64,000 nucleotides of DNA from Microbacterium enclense (GTDB taxonomy: Bacteria > Actinomycetota > Actinomycetes > Actinomycetales > Microbacteriaceae). The translations under genes and the position numbers were made by a program. Positions 1 to 8,340 of the stretch are shown piece by piece. Positions within the stretch are counted from its first letter, which is position 1; the number at the start of each line of letters is the position of its first letter. The stretch spans positions 3,906,001 to 3,970,000 of the forward strand of contig CP116226.1 of the NCBI GenBank assembly GCA_038182865.1. Direction: 5' to 3'. The notes beneath the pieces are model-generated. The model did no database searches. It was not told the origin of the DNA and was given only the letters and a program-made list of their open reading frames with translations.

Positions 1-456
1 GGTGTGCGCATCGTCTACACCGCGCGGGGCATGAGCAACCTCGAACTCGTCGACGACGCGGCCGTGGTGGCGAAGTACGGGATCCACGCGGCCCAGTACG
101 CCGACTTCGCAGTGCTCCGCGGTGACCCCTCCGACGGCCTGCCGGGCGTCGCCGGCATCGGGGAGAAGTCGGCTGCTTCCCTGCTGACCGCGCACGGCGA
201 CCTCGACGGCATCCTCGCGGCGGCGGAGGCCGGTACGGGGGGAACGCCCGCACAGCGAGCGAAGATCCTGGCGGCCGCCGACTATCTCGCCGTGGCCCCG
301 ACGGTGGTGCGCGTCGTCCGCGACCTCGATCTCGACGCTGCAGACGATCTCCTTCGCCCCCTCGACGACGAGCGGGCTGCCGCGGCGGCGGCGCTCGCCG
401 ACCGCTGGAACCTCGGTACGTCGATGACGCGCGCCGTGGCGGCTCTCCCCCGCTGA
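1..456 (+). CDS. 5'-3' exonuclease, C-terminal part (cut by window edge)
   Basis: About 150 residues of a flap/5'-3' exonuclease-like protein are visible, open at the left edge and ending at TGA 454-456. The segment PGVAGIGEKSAASLL (about residues 48-62 of the fragment) is the helix-3turn-helix DNA-binding motif typical of the exonuclease domain of DNA polymerase I and of stand-alone actinobacterial 5'-3' exonucleases. The preceding GDPSDGLPG contains the acidic metal-binding residues. The stop falls soon after the exonuclease fold, with no polymerase domain, so this is the stand-alone type that removes 5' flaps or RNA primers. It converges on the PHP gene with only 13 bp between the stops. 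The true start lies outside the window. Confidence 0.85.
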   Translation, partial: GVRIVYTARGMSNLELVDDAAVVAKYGIHAAQYADFAVLRGDPSDGLPGVAGIGEKSAASLLTAHGDLDGILAAAEAGTGGTPAQRAKILAAADYLAVAPTVVRVVRDLDLDAADDLLRPLDDERAAAAAALADRWNLGTSMTRAVAALPR

Positions 457-469
457 ACGCGGGCCGGTT

Positions 470-1462
470 TCACCGCCGGCGTTGCAGCCACTCCCGCAAT
501 CGCTCCAGCGGCCACGTCGTGACGATGCGCTCCGGTGGAACACCCGCCGCCTCGGCCCGCGCCGCCCCGTAGTCCAGGAGCGAGAGCTGTCCGGGCGCGT
601 GCGCGTCGGAGTCGATGGAGAAGAGACAACCCTCCTCCAGAGCCACGGCGATGAGGTCGTCGGGTGGATCCTGGCGCTCGGGCCGGGCATTGATCTCAAC
701 CGCCACGCCCGACGCCGCACACGCAGCGAAGACGGCGCGCGCGTCGAACTCCGAGGGAGGCCGCGTCCCTCGCGCGCCCTCCACCAGACGCCCCGTCACG
801 TGCCCGAGCACATCGACGCGCGGATCACTGGCGGCGGCGACCAGTCGGCGCGTCATGGGCGCTCGCTCCATGCGGAGTTTGGAATGAGCGGATGCCACCA
901 CCACATCGAGCTCGCCCAGCAGCGCGTCTTCCTGATCGAGGTCACCGTCGTCGAGGATGTCGACCTCGATTCCCGACAGGAGGGTGAACCCGCCTCCGTT
1001 CATTCCCCCGACCACGTCGAGCTGCGCACGCAGTCGCTCGGGCGAGAGGCCGTTCGCCACCGTGAGGCGCGGCGAGTGATCTGTGAGTGCGAGGTACTCG
1101 TGGCCCAGCCCGCGGGCCGCTTCGACCATCGCCTCGATCGGCGTCACGCCGTCGGACCAGTCGCTGTGGCTGTGCAGATCGCCCCGCAACACCGCCCGCA
1201 ACGCATCGCCGCCCACTGCTCGAGCCGTTTGACGAAGCGCCGCCAGTCGCTCCGGGACCTCGCCTGCGAGAGCCTGCTGGATGACGGTGAAGGTCGACTC
1301 GCCGATCCCCGGACGCCGACGGAGACCGGGGTCCCGCAGGTCGGCGTCGCTGAGCCCCTCGATGGCGGCGGCCGCTGTGCGGAACGCCTTCGACTTGTAC
1401 CGAGAGGCCCTCTCGCGCTCGAGGAGATAGGCGATCTCGACGAGGGCATCCAGCGGGCGCAC
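470..1462 (-). CDS. PHP-domain metal-dependent phosphoesterase, PolX C-terminal-like
   Basis: This 330-residue protein has an N-terminal helical region with a helix-hairpin-helix-like PGIGES (residues 51-56), followed by a PHP domain. Metal ligands are seen in HSHSD (97-101), LTDHS, SAHSK and a late DSDAH. The architecture matches the C-terminal half of bacterial DNA polymerase X without the polymerase domain, so DNA repair phosphoesterase or exonuclease activity is possible. A histidinol-phosphatase-like role is the alternative. The GTG start lies 3 bp after the trpD stop, so the two genes are probably co-transcribed and translationally coupled. The substrate is unknown. Confidence 0.8.
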   Translation of the reverse strand: MRPLDALVEIAYLLERERASRYKSKAFRTAAAAIEGLSDADLRDPGLRRRPGIGESTFTVIQQALAGEVPERLAALRQTARAVGGDALRAVLRGDLHSHSDWSDGVTPIEAMVEAARGLGHEYLALTDHSPRLTVANGLSPERLRAQLDVVGGMNGGGFTLLSGIEVDILDDGDLDQEDALLGELDVVVASAHSKLRMERAPMTRRLVAAASDPRVDVLGHVTGRLVEGARGTRPPSEFDARAVFAACAASGVAVEINARPERQDPPDDLIAVALEEGCLFSIDSDAHAPGQLSLLDYGAARAEAAGVPPERIVTTWPLERLREWLQRRR

Positions 1463-1465
1463 GAT

Positions 1466-2527
1466 CTACTCCGCCAGCTCCCGCGTGGTCTCGACCCACG
1501 CGTCGAGCTTCGCCGAAGCCCGCCCGTCGTCGATCGCCGCGGCCGCGTCGATCATCGCCTCGTGCAGCCGCTCGAGGATGGGTCGCTGAACCTGCGCGGC
1601 ATCCTGGAACAACCGGTACGACACCAGCCCGGCGGCGGCGTTCAGCAGCACGATGTCGCGGACGGCACCGGTCTCTCCGGCCAACGTCCGGCGCACCACC
1701 TCGGCGTTGTGATCGGGCGTCCCGCCGAGAAGAGCGTCGATCTCCACGACGGGGATGCCGAGATCCCGGGGGTCCAGGTCGTGCTCGTGCACGTCGCCGC
1801 GGCTGATCTCCCACACGCGGCTGTGTCCGGTGGTGGTCAACTCGTCGAGTCCGTCGTCGCCGCGGAACACCAGCGCGGTCGCTCCGCGGGTGCGGAACAC
1901 GCCGGTGATGAGTGGAACGCGGTCGAGCTGGGACACACCGACGGCGTTGGCCTCGGCGCGCGCCGGGTTGCACAGCGGTCCGAGGAAGTTGAAGACGGTC
2001 GGCACGCCGAGCTCTGCGCGCGTCGGCCCCGCGTGGCGGAAGCCGGGGTGGAACGCGGCGGCGAACGCGAACGTGATGCCCGTGCGCTCGAGGGTCTCCG
2101 CGACGTGCGCGGGATCGAGGGTCAGCGAGATCCCCAGCGACGACAGCACGTCGGAGGATCCGGATGCCGAGCTCGCGGCGCGGTTGCCGTGCTTCACCAC
2201 CGGGACTCCGGATGCCGCCGCCACCACCGCCGCCATCGTGGAGACGTTCACGGTGCCGTACCGGTCCCCGCCGGTCCCGACGATGTCGAGAACCTCCGCA
2301 CGGACGGGCAGCGGGACGGCCGCCTCGAGGATGGCGTCGCGGAATCCCACGATCTCCTCCACCGTCTCGCCTTTGGCGCGCAGCGCGATGAGGAATCCGG
2401 CCAGCTGCGACGGCGTTGCCTCTCCCGCCATGACACGCCGCATCGCCCACGTGGACTCCGACACGCTGAGGTCTTTCCCCTCGAGGAGCAAGGTGAGCAC
2501 GTCGGGCCAGGTGAAGCGTTCCGCCAT
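1466..2527 (-). CDS. trpD: Anthranilate phosphoribosyltransferase
   Basis: TrpD transfers the phosphoribosyl group of PRPP to anthranilate in tryptophan synthesis, in the cytosol. The 353-residue product has the PRPP and magnesium loop GTGGD (residues 84-88), the NVST motif soon after it, and KHGNRAAS (112-119), all diagnostic of the family. The ATG at 2527 is chosen because GGGAGG lies 8 nt upstream; an in-frame start 23 codons earlier lacks family similarity. trpD stands apart from other trp genes. It is divergent from ctaE, as I recall for the corresponding M. tuberculosis region, and overlaps no neighbour. Confidence 0.96.
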   Translation of the reverse strand: MAERFTWPDVLTLLLEGKDLSVSESTWAMRRVMAGEATPSQLAGFLIALRAKGETVEEIVGFRDAILEAAVPLPVRAEVLDIVGTGGDRYGTVNVSTMAAVVAAASGVPVVKHGNRAASSASGSSDVLSSLGISLTLDPAHVAETLERTGITFAFAAAFHPGFRHAGPTRAELGVPTVFNFLGPLCNPARAEANAVGVSQLDRVPLITGVFRTRGATALVFRGDDGLDELTTTGHSRVWEISRGDVHEHDLDPRDLGIPVVEIDALLGGTPDHNAEVVRRTLAGETGAVRDIVLLNAAAGLVSYRLFQDAAQVQRPILERLHEAMIDAAAAIDDGRASAKLDAWVETTRELAE

Positions 2528-2615
2528 GCCATGATCCTCCCACACCGCCTCTGCTCGGCGGATGCGCGGGACCGCACGACGGAACCCCGGCCGCACCGGG
2601 GATTCCTTGCGGATT

Positions 2616-2631
2616 CTTAGGTTTCCCTAAG
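2616..2631. promoter_or_regulatory. Palindrome in the trpD-ctaE divergent region
   Basis: CTTAGG-TTTC-CCTAAG is a perfect 6-bp inverted repeat between two divergent genes, in an A/T-richer patch. Its left 14 bases resemble one side of the DtxR/IdeR iron box, but the right half does not continue that consensus. It could be an operator or a small hairpin; the regulator is unknown. Confidence 0.4.
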
Positions 2632-2687
2632 TCTCGACCGTGGAATATCTCAGGCTCGAGATGGGAATATCGGCCCGTCGGATCGCG

Positions 2688-2693
2688 CATAAT
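2688..2693 (+). promoter_or_regulatory. Candidate -10 element of ctaE (leaderless)
   Basis: CATAAT ends 6 nt before the GTG at 2700, so a transcript starting at the usual distance would begin at the start codon. No clear ribosome-binding site precedes the gene and no clear -35 is visible. Confidence 0.5.
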
Positions 2694-2699
2694 GGGATG

Positions 2700-3332
2700 G
2701 TGACGACCTCAGCGACGTATTCCCAGGCCGTGCGTGCCGTGAAGCGACCCGACCCGGTCGCCGTGGGCACCATCGTGTGGCTGGGCAGCGAGGTCATGTT
2801 CTTCGCCGGCCTCTTCGCGATCTACTTCACTCTGCGCAGCACGTCCGCGTCCCTGTGGGCGCAGGAGACCGAGCTGCTCAACGTCCCCTTCGCGACCGTC
2901 AACACGATCATCCTCGTGCTGTCCTCGGTCACGTGCCAGATGGGCGTGTTCGCTGCCGAGCGGTACCAGCCATACCGCACCGGCAAGCCGTTCCGCTTCG
3001 TCCAATGGGGAATGGTGGAGTGGTTCTACCTCACCTTCATCCTCGGCGCGGTCTTCGTGTCGGGTCAGGTGTGGGAGTACGCGACGCTGGTGGCGGAAGG
3101 CATGCCCATCAGCGCCAACCCCTACGCATCGGCCTTCTACCTGACCACTGGCTTCCACGCCCTGCACGTGACGGGTGGTCTGATCGCCTTCCTTCTCGTC
3201 ATCGGCCGTGCCTACGCCGTGAAGAACTTCGGGCGCAAAGAGATGACGACCTCGATCGTCGTGTCCTATTACTGGCACTTCGTCGACGTCGTCTGGATCG
3301 CCCTGTTCTTCGTCATCTACTTCCTGAAGTAA
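2700..3332 (+). CDS. ctaE: Cytochrome c oxidase subunit III
   Basis: This is the membrane subunit III of the aa3-type terminal oxidase. The 210-residue protein has five evident hydrophobic helices and the family features WLGSEVMFFAG near the N-terminus, ETELLN, GFHALHVTGG and a terminal SYYWHFVDVVW. The start is uncertain by one codon: ATG 2697 and GTG 2700 are adjacent and in frame. GTG is preferred because of the -10-like hexamer 6 nt upstream. The gene heads ctaE-qcrC-qcrA-qcrB, the arrangement typical of actinobacteria whose bc1 and aa3 complexes form a supercomplex. The other oxidase subunits are encoded 6-9 kb downstream on the opposite strand. Confidence 0.96.
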   Translation: MTTSATYSQAVRAVKRPDPVAVGTIVWLGSEVMFFAGLFAIYFTLRSTSASLWAQETELLNVPFATVNTIILVLSSVTCQMGVFAAERYQPYRTGKPFRFVQWGMVEWFYLTFILGAVFVSGQVWEYATLVAEGMPISANPYASAFYLTTGFHALHVTGGLIAFLLVIGRAYAVKNFGRKEMTTSIVVSYYWHFVDVVWIALFFVIYFLK

Positions 3333-3348
3333 GAGAGCTGTACCTCAC

Positions 3349-4158
3349 ATGGCACGAGAGAAGAAGCCGCGTCGCGCCTCCGGGCGTCGCAGTCCCCTGG
3401 CGGCCGCTGCCCTGATCGGCATCGGCCTGCTCCTCACCGGCGGCGTGTACGCCGGTGCGTCGGCCGCCATGGCGGCGACCGACACTCCGACGAGCAGCGC
3501 CTCGTCCGCCACGGCGGTCGAAGAGGGCAAGAAGCTCTTCCAGGCCAACTGCGCCACCTGCCACGGCCTCGACCTCGAGGGCAGTCAGCAGGGCCCGTCG
3601 CTGTTCGGCGTCGGTGAGCTGTCGGTTCACTTCCAGGTGTCCACCGGCCGCATGCCCCTGCAGGCTCAGGGCCCGCAGGCGCCGCAGAAGCCGGTGCAGT
3701 TCACCGAGGAGCAGATCGACGCGATCGCCGCGTACGTGCAGTCCTCGGCCCCCGGCCCGAGCTACCCGAGCGCTGACCTCGTCGACGGCGAGGGCGACGT
3801 GTCCCACGGAGCGGAGCTCTTCCGCATCAACTGCGCGATGTGCCACAACGTCGCGGGCGCCGGTGGTGCGCTCACCGAGGGCAAGTGGGCACCCGACCTG
3901 CACACCGTGACCCCCGTCAACATGTACGCGGCCATGGTCACCGGTCCGCAGAACATGCCGGTCTTCAACGACCTGAACCTCACCCCCGAAGACAAGCGCG
4001 ACGTCATCTCGTACCTGATGTTCCTTCAGAAGTCGGAGTCCCCTGGCGGATTCTCGCTGGGTTCGCTCGGTCCGGTCTCCGAGGGCCTGTTCATCTGGAT
4101 CTTCGGAATCGGGGCGCTCATCGCGCTCACCGTGTGGATCACGGCGAAGTCCAACTGA
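3349..4158 (+). CDS. qcrC: Cytochrome bc1 complex dihaem cytochrome c subunit
   Basis: QcrC is the membrane-anchored dihaem cytochrome cc that passes electrons from the Rieske/cytochrome b part directly to the aa3 oxidase, in place of a soluble cytochrome c. The 269-residue protein has a basic N-terminus, a transmembrane or signal segment (about 17-40), haem-binding CATCH (68-72) and CAMCH (162-166), and a C-terminal transmembrane helix (about 246-265). Distal haem ligands are probably the methionines in GRMPLQ and NMPVF. The start ATG lies 16 nt after ctaE. Two CXXCH motifs and the C-terminal anchor match the actinobacterial family exactly. Confidence 0.97.
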   Translation: MAREKKPRRASGRRSPLAAAALIGIGLLLTGGVYAGASAAMAATDTPTSSASSATAVEEGKKLFQANCATCHGLDLEGSQQGPSLFGVGELSVHFQVSTGRMPLQAQGPQAPQKPVQFTEEQIDAIAAYVQSSAPGPSYPSADLVDGEGDVSHGAELFRINCAMCHNVAGAGGALTEGKWAPDLHTVTPVNMYAAMVTGPQNMPVFNDLNLTPEDKRDVISYLMFLQKSESPGGFSLGSLGPVSEGLFIWIFGIGALIALTVWITAKSN

Positions 4159-4197
4159 CCGTCGTCATCGACATTACGTAAACGCACGAGGAGCACC

Positions 4198-5256
4198 ATG
4201 GCACACGAGGAAGACGCACTCGAGCACGAGAGGGCTTCGTGGAAGCCCTCCGCCGGGCTCGCTGTCGCCGTTCCCGACTCCGTGGAGAACCCGGGTCTCC
4301 CGGGACACCGCCACCGCATGACCGATCAGGACCCGCAGGCGATGAAGCGTGCGGTCCGCACGGTCTACACGCTGTTCTACTTCTCCGTCGCGGCGAGCAT
4401 CTGGGCGAGCATCGCCTACATGATCTTCCCGATCGAGTCGGGCGCGCTGATCGACATCCGCTACAACAACCTGTTCATCGGACTCGGCATCGGCTTCGCG
4501 CTGCTGGCGATCGGCATCGGCACCATTCACTGGGGCAAGTCGGTCATGTCCGACAAGGAGTACATCGAGGACCGCCACGCCACGCGTGGACGCGACGAGA
4601 CCCGCGAAGGCGCGATCAACGTCTTCGTGGAGGCGAACAAGGACTCGGGCTTCGGTCGCCGCGAGATCATCCGCAACTCGCTCTTCGCTGCTCTTGCCGC
4701 CTCGGTCATCCCCGGTATCACGCTGTTCCGCGGCCTGGCACCGCAGGACCAGGACCCCGTGAAGCTGCTCAGCCACACCATGTGGAAAGAGGGCTCGCGC
4801 CTGTCGCACGACCCCTCGGGTCGCCCGATCCGCGCGGCCGATGTGACGCTCGGCTCCGCGTTCCACGTGATCCCGGAGGAGCTCGCCGGACTCGGCCACG
4901 ACGAGGGCTACCTCGAAGAGAAGGCCAAGGCGATCGTGTTGCTCATGCGCCTCCAGCCCGAGCAGCTGAACCCCGAGACCAACAACATGGACTGGTCGTA
5001 CGACGGCATCGTCGCGTACTCGAAGGTCTGCACGCACGTCGGCTGCCCCGTGGCGCTGTACGAGCAGCAGACCCACCACCTCCTATGCCCTTGCCACCAG
5101 TCGCAGTTCGACGTCGCCAATGGTGCGGCCGTCATCTTCGGCCCGGCCGCCCGTCCCCTGCCGCAGCTCCCCATCACCGTCGACGCCGAGGGCTACCTCG
5201 TCGCGCAGAGTGACTTCCACGAGCCCGTCGGCCCCAGCTTCTGGGAGCGCAAATGA
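4198..5256 (+). CDS. qcrA: Rieske iron-sulfur subunit of cytochrome bc1
   Basis: QcrA carries the 2Fe-2S cluster that accepts electrons from menaquinol. The 352-residue protein has three hydrophobic segments in its N-terminal half, as in actinobacteria, instead of the single anchor of other phyla. The Rieske ligands are C278 and H280 in CTHVGC, and C297 and H300 in CPCHQSQ. C283 and C299 are placed to form the usual disulfide. GAGGAGCACC gives a good ribosome-binding site before ATG 4198. The last codons overlap qcrB by 4 bp (ATGA), indicating coupled translation. Confidence 0.97.
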   Translation: MAHEEDALEHERASWKPSAGLAVAVPDSVENPGLPGHRHRMTDQDPQAMKRAVRTVYTLFYFSVAASIWASIAYMIFPIESGALIDIRYNNLFIGLGIGFALLAIGIGTIHWGKSVMSDKEYIEDRHATRGRDETREGAINVFVEANKDSGFGRREIIRNSLFAALAASVIPGITLFRGLAPQDQDPVKLLSHTMWKEGSRLSHDPSGRPIRAADVTLGSAFHVIPEELAGLGHDEGYLEEKAKAIVLLMRLQPEQLNPETNNMDWSYDGIVAYSKVCTHVGCPVALYEQQTHHLLCPCHQSQFDVANGAAVIFGPAARPLPQLPITVDAEGYLVAQSDFHEPVGPSFWERK

Positions 5257-7091
5257 GCATCGGTACTCATCCCACCGAGAACGTCACGACCGAACCCGCC
5301 GTCTCGTCCGGCCCGCAGCCCGCGGGTCGTGACGGCAAGCCCCTCGGGGGCCGCTTCGTCGGCGCCGCGGCGAACTACCTCGATGAGCGCACGAGCATGT
5401 CGGGCATCGTCAAGGAGCTCGGCCGCAAGATCTTCCCCGACCACTGGTCCTTCATGCTGGGTGAGATCGCCCTGTGGAGCTTCGTGGTCGTGCTCCTGTC
5501 CGGCACCTTCCTGACGTTCTTCTTCCAGGCGTCGATGGTCGAGACGCACTACAACGGCGCGTACGAGCCCATGCGCGGTATCGCGATGTCGGCCGCCATG
5601 GAATCTGCACTGCACATCTCGTTCGACCTCCGCGGCGGTCTCCTGGTGCGCCAGATCCACCACTGGGCCGCCCTGGTCTTCGTGGCCGGCATCGGTGTGC
5701 ACATGCTCCGCGTCTTCTTCACCGGCGCGTTCCGCAAGCCGCGCGAGCTCAACTGGGTCGTCGGCTTCATCCTCTTCATCCTCGCGATGGCCGAGGGCTT
5801 CACGGGCTACTCCCTCCCTGACGACCTGCTCTCGGGCAACGGTCTCCGCATCATCGACGGCATGATCAAGGGTCTGCCGATCATCGGCACCTGGACGTCG
5901 TTCCTGTTGTTCGGCGGCGAGTTCCCGGGCACGGCGATCGTCGGCCGCCTGTACACGCTGCACATCCTGCTGCTGCCGGCCATCCTGGTCGCGCTCCTGG
6001 CCGTGCACCTCATGCTGATGATCATCAACAAGCACACGCAGTTCGCCGGGCCTGCCCGCTCGAACAGCAACGTCGTGGGCTACCCGATGCTCCCCGTCTA
6101 CGCCTCGAAGATGGGTGGCTTCTTCTTCATCACGTTCGGTGTGATCGTTCTGATCGCCGCCCTCGTGACGATCAATCCGATCTGGAACTACGGCCCGTAC
6201 GACCCGTCGCCGGTGTCGGCCGGCACACAGCCTGACTGGTACATCGGTTTCGCCGACGGCATGCTGCGCCTCATCCCGCCGCACCTCGAGTTCGTCCTGT
6301 GGGACCACACCTGGTCGTGGAACATCATCATCCCGGTCGGCGTCCTGGGTCTGTTCATCGTCCTCGTGCTGGTCTACCCCTTCATCGAGGCGTGGGTGAC
6401 CGGTGACACCCGCGAGCACCACATCGCGCAGCGCCCGCGCAACGCGGCAACCCGTACCGCGATCGGTGCGGCCGGCGTGACGTTCTACGCCGTGATGTGG
6501 GCCGCCGCATCGTCCGACATCATGGCGACGCACTTCCACCTCACGATGGAGGGTGTCATCCACGCCCTGCAGGCCCTGCTGATCCTCGGGCCGATCCTCG
6601 CCTACTTCGTGACCAAGCGCATCTGCATCGCGCTGCAGAAGAAGGATCGCGAGATCGCGCTGCACGGCTACGAGTCGGGTCGGATCGTCCGCCTTCCCGG
6701 TGGCGAGTACATCGAGGTGCACCAGCCCGTCGACGAGTACGAGCGCTGGAAGCTCATCGACAACGAGACGTACGAGCCGCTGGTGGTCCGCCCCAACGCG
6801 AAGGGTGAGATCCCCTGGTACGCGAACTTCCGCGCGGGTGTGTCGCGCTGGTTCTTCGAAGACCGGCTCGCTCCGCTCACGCAGGCCGAGGTCGACGCGG
6901 CCGTGGCGCACCAGCACCACGAGCTCGATCACATCGCCCACGAGGAGACCGACGAGATCGTCGGCGCGAACGCTCGCGCCGACGAAGACGGTCGTCCGCG
7001 TAACGCGGTGGGCGAGCGTGCCGAGGTCGAGTTCCCCGCTCCGAAGGGTCTCGAGGAGAAGAACCGTCCTCACGACGACAAGAGCGAGTGA
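5253..7091 (+). CDS. qcrB: Cytochrome bc1 complex cytochrome b subunit
   Basis: QcrB is the polytopic cytochrome b that oxidises menaquinol and binds two b haems. The 612-residue product shows the early helices with histidines around IHHWAALVF and GVHMLRVFF, the YSLPDDLLSGNG segment, and a quinol-site region containing PDWYIGF. The C-terminal 110 or so residues are hydrophilic and acidic (EEKNRPHDDKSE at the end). This makes the protein about 60 residues longer than the mycobacterial and corynebacterial proteins as I remember them. It overlaps qcrA by 4 bp and is followed at once by a strong terminator hairpin, so it ends the operon. Confidence 0.96.
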   Translation: MSIGTHPTENVTTEPAVSSGPQPAGRDGKPLGGRFVGAAANYLDERTSMSGIVKELGRKIFPDHWSFMLGEIALWSFVVVLLSGTFLTFFFQASMVETHYNGAYEPMRGIAMSAAMESALHISFDLRGGLLVRQIHHWAALVFVAGIGVHMLRVFFTGAFRKPRELNWVVGFILFILAMAEGFTGYSLPDDLLSGNGLRIIDGMIKGLPIIGTWTSFLLFGGEFPGTAIVGRLYTLHILLLPAILVALLAVHLMLMIINKHTQFAGPARSNSNVVGYPMLPVYASKMGGFFFITFGVIVLIAALVTINPIWNYGPYDPSPVSAGTQPDWYIGFADGMLRLIPPHLEFVLWDHTWSWNIIIPVGVLGLFIVLVLVYPFIEAWVTGDTREHHIAQRPRNAATRTAIGAAGVTFYAVMWAAASSDIMATHFHLTMEGVIHALQALLILGPILAYFVTKRICIALQKKDREIALHGYESGRIVRLPGGEYIEVHQPVDEYERWKLIDNETYEPLVVRPNAKGEIPWYANFRAGVSRWFFEDRLAPLTQAEVDAAVAHQHHELDHIAHEETDEIVGANARADEDGRPRNAVGERAEVEFPAPKGLEEKNRPHDDKSE

Positions 7092-7097
7092 TCCCCA

Positions 7098-7129
7098 CGA
7101 AACCCCGGTGCTTCGGCACCGGGGTTTCG
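7098..7129 (+). terminator. Terminator hairpin after qcrB
   Basis: A perfect 14-bp stem (7098-7111 with 7116-7129) is closed by a TTCG tetraloop, 6 nt after the qcrB stop. Only short T runs follow, which is common in high-GC actinobacteria. Confidence 0.9.
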
Positions 7130-7231
7130 TCGTTTCCGGAACCAGTGGTTCGCCGCGGCACAGAGCGACGGTTGGCAGGATGTCGCCCGTTTGTGGCGTC
7201 CTGTCCCTCCCCCGCGGTGGGGCGCGGCACG

Positions 7232-7237
7232 TAGCGT
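7232..7237 (+). promoter_or_regulatory. Candidate -10 element of the rhodanese gene
   Basis: TAGCGT lies 7 nt before ATG 7245. This is the spacing at which the start codon would be the transcript 5' end. No convincing Shine-Dalgarno sequence is present, apart from GAGG only 2 nt before the ATG. Confidence 0.5.
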
Positions 7238-7244
7238 CTGAGGC

Positions 7245-7655
7245 ATGATCAGCACCCAGGAGTACCTCGCCGCTCGCCTCGCCGCCGAGACGGACCCGTC
7301 GGACGTATACGCGGCGCAGACGGCCGGTGAGCGCTTCATCCTCGTCGACGTGCGCGGCGACGAGGCCTGGTGGCAGGGTCGGGTGACGGGCGCCGTACAC
7401 ATGCCCTACCGCGAGATCCCCGGACGCGCCCCCACCGAGATTCCTCTGGACATGCCGGTCGTCGTCTACTGCTGGAGTCCCGGATGCAACGCGGGCCAGA
7501 AAGGTGCGCTCGCGTTCGCTCAGCTGGGTTACCAGGTGCGGGAGATGATCGGAGGCTACGAGTACTGGGTCCGCGAGGGCCAGCCCTTCGAGAACGATGA
7601 GGGGCCCTGCGATCGCGTGTTCGACCCCACCGTCATGGTCGTCCGAGCGAGCTGA
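7245..7655 (+). CDS. Rhodanese-like domain protein
   Basis: This is a single-domain rhodanese of 136 residues, likely cytosolic. The fold is marked by FILVDVRGDEAWWQGRV, then GAVHMPYREI, then the catalytic loop YCWSPGCNAG (about residues 79-88), whose first cysteine is the expected persulfide carrier. The second cysteine, five residues later, is unusual for a thiosulfate sulfurtransferase loop. The true donor and acceptor may therefore differ, for example in sulfur relay or detoxification. It is monocistronic between the qcr terminator and an opposing gene. The family is certain; the biological role is not. Confidence 0.9.
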   Translation: MISTQEYLAARLAAETDPSDVYAAQTAGERFILVDVRGDEAWWQGRVTGAVHMPYREIPGRAPTEIPLDMPVVVYCWSPGCNAGQKGALAFAQLGYQVREMIGGYEYWVREGQPFENDEGPCDRVFDPTVMVVRAS

Positions 7656-7727
7656 TCGCCTCGCGTCCGTGCCGATGGTCGTGGAGGATCGGTCGTCTCC
7701 CGATCGCCAGGACGCAGCCGGGACGAC

Positions 7728-8216
7728 TCATTCTGCGGCGTCGGTAGCCGATCCTTCGACAACGCGGTCTCGGAAGCTCGCGAATGCTCCGAAACTGACG
7801 CCCAACGCATGGGCGAACTCCTCCGGCGTCTGTACCCAGGCGACATCGTCCGGGTCAGGGACGTCGTCCCGTTCGTGCGTGCCGTCAGGGACGATGTAGA
7901 GCGGGTCTCCCTGCGGGTTGATCACCAGCATCTTCCCGGCGACGCACAGGTGGAAGATGAACGAGACCTCGTCGGGGCTCAAGGTCGCGTGGTCGATACC
8001 GCCGGACACAGGTTCCTCTTGGCTTACGTCGTCCAGATGCAGGTCCGTCCAGTAGCCGTCGAACGCCAACGGCGCACCGTCGGACACACGTAGGAGCTCG
8101 CCCGATCCTCCCGAAGAGACCAGACCCTCGGATGCCAGGAACGCCGCCAGACCGGCGCGATCCGCATCGAGGATCTCCGAGCCCCCCAGCCTCATGAACA
8201 TGATGCTGAAACCCAT
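7728..8216 (-). CDS. Hypothetical protein, possible SMI1/SUKH-like fold
   Basis: This 162-residue protein has no family I recognise with confidence. The composition is acidic, with alternating hydrophobic strands and an aromatic stretch GYWTDLHLDDV. A later segment, FIFHLCVAGKMLVINPQGDPLYIVP, looks like a buried beta-hairpin, and the C-terminal portion is helical. There is no signal peptide and no membrane segment. Codon use matches the neighbours, supporting a real gene. ATG 8216 follows TAGAGT by 8 nt, so it may be leaderless. The next gene upstream on the same strand, a PP2C phosphatase, is 124 bp away. An immunity-like or regulatory role would be guesswork. Confidence 0.65.
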   Translation of the reverse strand: MGFSIMFMRLGGSEILDADRAGLAAFLASEGLVSSGGSGELLRVSDGAPLAFDGYWTDLHLDDVSQEEPVSGGIDHATLSPDEVSFIFHLCVAGKMLVINPQGDPLYIVPDGTHERDDVPDPDDVAWVQTPEEFAHALGVSFGAFASFRDRVVEGSATDAAE

Positions 8217-8224
8217 AGGAGAGA

Positions 8225-8230
8225 ACTCTA
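8225..8230 (-). promoter_or_regulatory. Candidate -10 element of the 7728-8216 gene
   Basis: TAGAGT on the minus strand ends 8 nt before ATG 8216, consistent with leaderless transcription. The intervening bases contain no useful ribosome-binding site. Confidence 0.4.
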
Positions 8231-8340
8231 TCCGCGCCGCTCACCAGCGGACAGTGCCCTCGAAGCACGTCACGCGATCGACGAAGCCCCTCATGTCCCG
8301 CAGGCTTCGTCCGAGCAGGCGAACACGACGACAGGCCGCG

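Noticed and set aside
482..2620. Long plus-strand open frame opposite the PHP and trpD genes
   Set aside because: It is a GC-rich shadow frame with Arg/Gly/His-biased composition and no domains, and it overlaps two clear genes completely.
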